A DNA stretch of 64,000 bases from Chromatium okenii. Its GTDB lineage: Bacteria; Pseudomonadota; Gammaproteobacteria; Chromatiales; Chromatiaceae. Position 1 is the first letter of the stretch. Each line of letters opens with the position of its first letter. Below the pieces are notes generated by a model. That model was given only the letters and a program-made list of their open reading frames with translations. It searched no databases and had not been told where the DNA came from. The DNA lies in the NCBI RefSeq assembly GCF_002958735.1, contig NZ_PPGH01000037.1:186001-250000 (forward strand), read 5' to 3'. A program made the position numbers and the translations under genes. Below are positions 60,873-64,000 of this stretch, piece by piece.

Positions 60873-61954
60873 GATTGCGTCACCGGTAGACCAATACGGC
60901 GCGTGCGGTCTTCAACGCGCCCAACCAATTGCCCGCAAGCAGCAGCGATTTCATCGCCTCGAGTTTTACGGGTCATCGCAAAAATTCCCGCGCCAGTCAA
61001 TCGTAATCGAAAAGCCTCAATGCGTTCCATTGGTGAAGTGCAAAAATCGCTACCTGTAAATGGATTAAACGGAATTAAATTGAGTTTAGACGGTACGCCT
61101 TCTAATAAACGAATGAGTTGTTTTGCATGAATTAGGCTGTCATTCACGCCATCAAGCATGACGTATTCCCAAGTAATTTTACGGCGCTTGTCATGGCCAA
61201 TATAGGCTTTACACGCTGGAATCAATTCAGCCAGCGGGTATTTTTGATTGATCGGAACCAATTGATCACGCAGCGCATCATTCGGTGCGTGGAGCGACAC
61301 CGCCAGCGAGACATCACTGACTGCGCGGAGCCGGTAAATGTTTGGGACAATGCCGGAAGTGCTGAGGGTAACGCGCTGTTTAGCAAGCATATATGCCAAA
61401 TCATCCTGCATGATATCCATCGCTTTCACCACTGCATCAAAGTTCGCCAGTGGTTCGCCCATGCCCATCATCACAACATTGGTCGGCGGTTGCGCCAGCT
61501 CGCGGGCGGCGTGCCAAACCTGTCCGATGATTTCGCTGACGGTCAAATTGCGGTTAAAACCCTGCCGCGCTGTCGCACAAAACGCACATTCCAACGCGCA
61601 GCCGACCTGCGAGGACACGCAAATCGTGCGGCGTTTTCCTTCAGGAATGCACACGGTTTCAATGCGTTGCCCGTCATGCAGCGCCATCACCCATTTAATG
61701 GTGCCATCGGCAGACGGATGCGTGGCGACAATGCGCGGCAATTCCACGCGCACCGTGTCGCGCAGTCGGTCGCGCAAGGCTTTGGGCAGGTCGGTCATGG
61801 CATCGAAATCAGTGATGCCATGTTTGTGCAACCATTTGAAAAGATTGCGTCCATGAAACGTTTTGACGCCCATTTCCACAGCCAGCGCCTCGCACTCGGC
61901 AAGGCTGAGATCAAACAAATTGGCGCGGGTATCGCTCATGGATGGCTGGAGCAT
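60869..61954 (-). CDS. rlmN: Dual-specificity rRNA/tRNA methyltransferase RlmN
   Basis: A radical SAM enzyme that methylates C2 of A2503 in 23S rRNA and A37 in some tRNAs. It shows the radical SAM motif CALECAFC, SSQVGCALE, MMGMGEPLANFDAVV, VTLSTSGIVP, and the C-terminal SGSxFCTSP-like region; the catalytic Cys of the C-terminal domain lies in AAACGQLVG. I prefer the ATG at 61954, which overlaps the ndk stop (ATGA); an in-frame ATG at 61939 gives an equally plausible start. The frame is intact. Confidence 0.95.
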   Translation of the reverse strand: MLQPSMSDTRANLFDLSLAECEALAVEMGVKTFHGRNLFKWLHKHGITDFDAMTDLPKALRDRLRDTVRVELPRIVATHPSADGTIKWVMALHDGQRIETVCIPEGKRRTICVSSQVGCALECAFCATARQGFNRNLTVSEIIGQVWHAARELAQPPTNVVMMGMGEPLANFDAVVKAMDIMQDDLAYMLAKQRVTLSTSGIVPNIYRLRAVSDVSLAVSLHAPNDALRDQLVPINQKYPLAELIPACKAYIGHDKRRKITWEYVMLDGVNDSLIHAKQLIRLLEGVPSKLNLIPFNPFTGSDFCTSPMERIEAFRLRLTGAGIFAMTRKTRGDEIAAACGQLVGRVEDRTRRIGLPVTQS

Positions 61955-62382
61955 CAGCGGGTGCGTGGGCACACGCCTTCCGGGAAAAAGAAGGCGATTT
62001 CGATTTCCGCAGTTTCGGGAGCGTCGGAACCATGCGCCGCATTTTCGGTGAAAGAATCAGCAAAATCAGCGCGAATCGTGCCGGGCGCAGCGTTGGCGGG
62101 ATTGGTTGCACCCATGATGTCACGGTTTTTGGCAACAGCATCATCGCCTTCTAATACCTGCACCATGACTGGGCCCGAAGTCATAAAACCAACCAATTCT
62201 TCAAAAAATGGCTTGCCTTGATGAATAGCATAAAACGCTGACGCCTGTTCACGGCTCAGATGCAGCATCCGCGCTGCCACGACGTGCAATCCAGCGGCTT
62301 CAAAGCGACCGAGAATGGCACCGATAGCATTTTTAGCGACGGCATTGGGTTTGATAATTGATAGGGTGCGTTCGGTGGTCAT
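61954..62382 (-). CDS. ndk: Nucleoside diphosphate kinase Ndk
   Basis: Ndk transfers the terminal phosphate between nucleoside triphosphates and diphosphates. The 142-residue protein starts [17 protein letters not shown] at 62382 and has [32 protein letters not shown], and the phosphorylated His in [11 protein letters not shown] longer frame opens upstream but adds non-family residues. It heads the rlmN-pilW-rodZ block and overlaps rlmN. Confidence 0.96.
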   Translation of the reverse strand: MTTERTLSIIKPNAVAKNAIGAILGRFEAAGLHVVAARMLHLSREQASAFYAIHQGKPFFEELVGFMTSGPVMVQVLEGDDAVAKNRDIMGATNPANAAPGTIRADFADSFTENAAHGSDAPETAEIEIAFFFPEGVCPRTR

Positions 62383-62755
62383 TTCGATAAATTCCGCGAT
62401 GAGACGTTGAAATAGCGTGGAAGTGTCGGGATTCGACAGGGATTTACTCAAGCTGGTGCATTGTGTTTACCAGTCAAGCGAGCCGCTAAGTTTAGCGGTA
62501 TCGGTTGATCTGAGGCAATGCTGATGCGTGGAGCTAAACAGAGAACGGGGTGAAATGTGCGCAGAATAAGACTTTATTTCCTTATTTATAAGCAGCAATC
62601 GTAGGTTAGGTTGACGCAGTCAACCCAACTGCAAAGCATGAAAACCTGCGCTTGTGCGATAACGATGCAATTCAATTGCAGTGATGTTGGCGTAAGTTGT
62701 TGGGTTGCCAACAGCGGCAACCAAATCGACTATTTTATTCCAGAGTATTATATTA
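62383..62755. other. Non-coding gap between divergent ndk and the MmeI-like gene
   Basis: These 373 bases hold no convincing gene. They should include the promoter of the ndk operon (minus strand) and of the restriction-modification gene (plus strand), but I see no clear consensus boxes. The only structured element is the short palindrome at 62601-62630. A weak frame at 62611-62835 overlaps the next gene and has no family resemblance. Confidence 0.6.
62601..62630. repeat. Short palindromic repeat of the GTAGGTTGGGTT type
   Basis: GGTTGAC and GTCAACC form a 7-bp stem around GCA, within a GTAGGTTAGG...CAACCCAACT context. Repeats of this look are common intergenic elements in many bacteria. Only one copy is seen in this window. 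Confidence 0.45.
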
Positions 62756-64000
62756 ATGACACCCGAACAATTTATTGCCAAATGGCAAATCTCCACCTTG
62801 AAAGAAAGCTCTGGATCGCAGGAGCATTTTATTGATTTGTGTCGATTATTAAATGAGCCAACGCCAGCGGAAATTGATCCAGTTGGCGCGTGTTATTGCT
62901 TTGAACGCGGAGCGAAAAAAACCACGGGCAGCGATGGCTGGGCGGATGTGTGGAAACGCAATTGCTTTGGCTGGGAATACAAAGGCAAACGCAAAAACTT
63001 GAATGAAGCCTTTGTCCAACTGCATCGCTACGCTCCCGCATTAGAAAATCCGCCGTTGTTAATTGTTTCCGATATGGAACGGATTATTATTCATACCGCA
63101 TTTAATGGGACGGTTTCTAAAGAACATGTGTTGCAGTTGGATGATTTACGCATTCCCGCCAGATTGCAATTATTAAAATGGGCATTTTCTGAACCGGAGC
63201 GTTTGCGCCCCACGCTCACCACAGCGGCATTAACGGAAGATGCAGCGCGACAATTTGGTCAATTGGCACAAACATTATGTGAACGTGGTCACGATACCCA
63301 ACAGGTCGCGCATTTTTGCCAGCAAATGCTGTTTTGTTTTTTCGCTGAAGATATTGGTTTATTGCCAAATAAACTGTTTAGTGAATTATTGAAAAACGGG
63401 CAGAAGCGTTTGGAACATTTGCCGCAAACGCTCACCAATTTATTTAATACAATGGCAACTGGTGGATTCTTTGGGAATGATCCGGTTGATTGGTTTAATA
63501 GCGGGTTATTTGATGCTGCTGCGCCGTTGCCATTAACCGGAACTGATGTGCAAAAATTGCGGAAATTGGCGGAGTTGAATTGGTCAGCGATTGAACCCAG
63601 TATTTTCGGCACGTTATTTGAGCGCGGATTGGATCCAAATCAACGTGAACAACTCGGTGCGCATTACACTGATCCGGCATCCATTATGCGGCTGGTCAAT
63701 CCGGTGGTGCTTGATCCATTGCGCGAAGAATGGGCTGCTGCAAAATTAACCATTCATCAATTGCTTGAAAAAAGCACTCAGCAGCAGCAGGAAGCCGATG
63801 AATTAAGCAAAAGTCAGGTCACAACAAAAGCAAAAAAGGCAGCAGAAAAGGCTTTGAAAGCGGCACTGTCTTTTAACACTAAAACACAAAATCAAATTGA
63901 AAACATTTTTCGGGATTTTTTCAATCGGCTGCAAAATTTCCGCGTCCTTGATCCTGCTTGCGGTTCGGGAAACTTTTTATTATTGGCATTGCGCGGATTG
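62756..64000 (+). CDS. MmeI-like (type IIL) restriction-modification enzyme, 5' part
   Basis: The reading frame is open from the ATG at 62756 to the window edge (415 residues, incomplete). The N-terminus carries the MmeI-family nuclease: Asp in GWADVWKRN and the EYK of FGWEYKGKRKNLNEAF. A helical spacer follows (CFFAEDIGLLP; FGTLFERGLDPNQREQLGAHYT), a Lys/Ala-rich stretch, and methylase motif I DPACGSGNFLLLALRG at the edge. MmeI-type enzymes methylate one strand and cut about 20 bases away using a single chain. Relatives include defence methylases such as PglX, so the rest of the gene is needed to settle specificity. Confidence 0.87.
   Translation, partial: MTPEQFIAKWQISTLKESSGSQEHFIDLCRLLNEPTPAEIDPVGACYCFERGAKKTTGSDGWADVWKRNCFGWEYKGKRKNLNEAFVQLHRYAPALENPPLLIVSDMERIIIHTAFNGTVSKEHVLQLDDLRIPARLQLLKWAFSEPERLRPTLTTAALTEDAARQFGQLAQTLCERGHDTQQVAHFCQQMLFCFFAEDIGLLPNKLFSELLKNGQKRLEHLPQTLTNLFNTMATGGFFGNDPVDWFNSGLFDAAAPLPLTGTDVQKLRKLAELNWSAIEPSIFGTLFERGLDPNQREQLGAHYTDPASIMRLVNPVVLDPLREEWAAAKLTIHQLLEKSTQQQQEADELSKSQVTTKAKKAAEKALKAALSFNTKTQNQIENIFRDFFNRLQNFRVLDPACGSGNFLLLALRGL

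Noticed and set aside
62611..62835. Small gene of 74 codons before the MmeI-like gene
   Set aside because: It overlaps the confident MmeI-like reading frame out of phase, has no family resemblance, and covers a palindromic repeat.
1..64000. CRISPR arrays, insertion sequences or prophage
   Set aside because: No regularly spaced repeats, transposase, integrase or phage structural genes were recognised.

Overview
The window is chromosomal DNA of a gammaproteobacterium with mixed GC content. The right-hand housekeeping block (ndk, rlmN, pilW, rodZ, hisS, yfgM, bamB, der) has the usual gammaproteobacterial order. yebC-ruvC, ybeD-lipB, feoAB, aroC and hemH also fit. A nitrogenase-protecting cowN gene and a menB gene suggest a metabolically flexible, possibly nitrogen-fixing organism. 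I cannot name the species.

Layout. 1-5.6 kb: the end of a type VI secretion baseplate operon (tssF, tssG) beside a vgrG/DUF4123/PAAR-like module. 5.8-11.6 kb: tRNA-Cys, menB, yebC, ruvC, cbpA, dacA, ybeD, lipB, cowN. 11.7-15.1 kb: tRNA-Arg, then a single-chain restriction-modification gene bracketed by a 67-bp direct repeat that is a relic of the same gene's 3' end. 15.1-25.0 kb: a leftward operon with Mrp antiporter-type modules (F, G, MbhD-like, MbhE-like, B, C, D), a CorA-like protein, a second antiporter-like subunit, and NuoH, B, C and D homologues. 25-31.6 kb: tRNA-Ser, an Aer-like receptor, a diguanylate cyclase and a large hybrid kinase. 31.7-41.6 kb: tolC, aroC, an MFS transporter, a response regulator, a REC-REC-PAS-GAF-PAS-GGDEF-EAL protein, a DUF2726 protein, hemH and feoA. 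41.6-54.2 kb: feoB, two tandem chemoreceptors, gcvPA, a membrane protein, mpl, ubiX and a kinase. 54-62.4 kb: the der-to-ndk block. 62.8-64 kb: the start of an MmeI-like restriction-modification gene.

The most interesting system is the 15.1-25.0 kb operon. It combines the modules of archaeal Mbh/Mbx membrane complexes: an Mrp cation-antiporter arm plus a NuoBCDH-like redox arm. The large subunit keeps three of the four cysteine positions of the [NiFe] site (CxxC near the N-terminus, CxxE at the C-terminus). No NuoI-type ferredoxin, NuoEFG or MrpE gene is visible beside it. It is probably an ion-pumping oxidoreductase with an unknown electron donor and acceptor.

A second theme is a C-run/G-run palindromic repeat found at five places. 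At four of them it lies inside or extends a protein-coding frame (tssF, mpl/ubiX, a kinase, bamB), so it resembles a coding-tolerant palindromic element.

Caution: at least twelve genes carry single-base frameshifts although conserved protein sequence continues in another frame. Where I resolved the site, each is one base gained or lost in a short G or C run, and they cluster in patches while other 10-kb stretches are clean. Residual indels in a long-read assembly explain this better than widespread gene decay. Frameshifted genes are therefore listed over their whole span as CDS and flagged.
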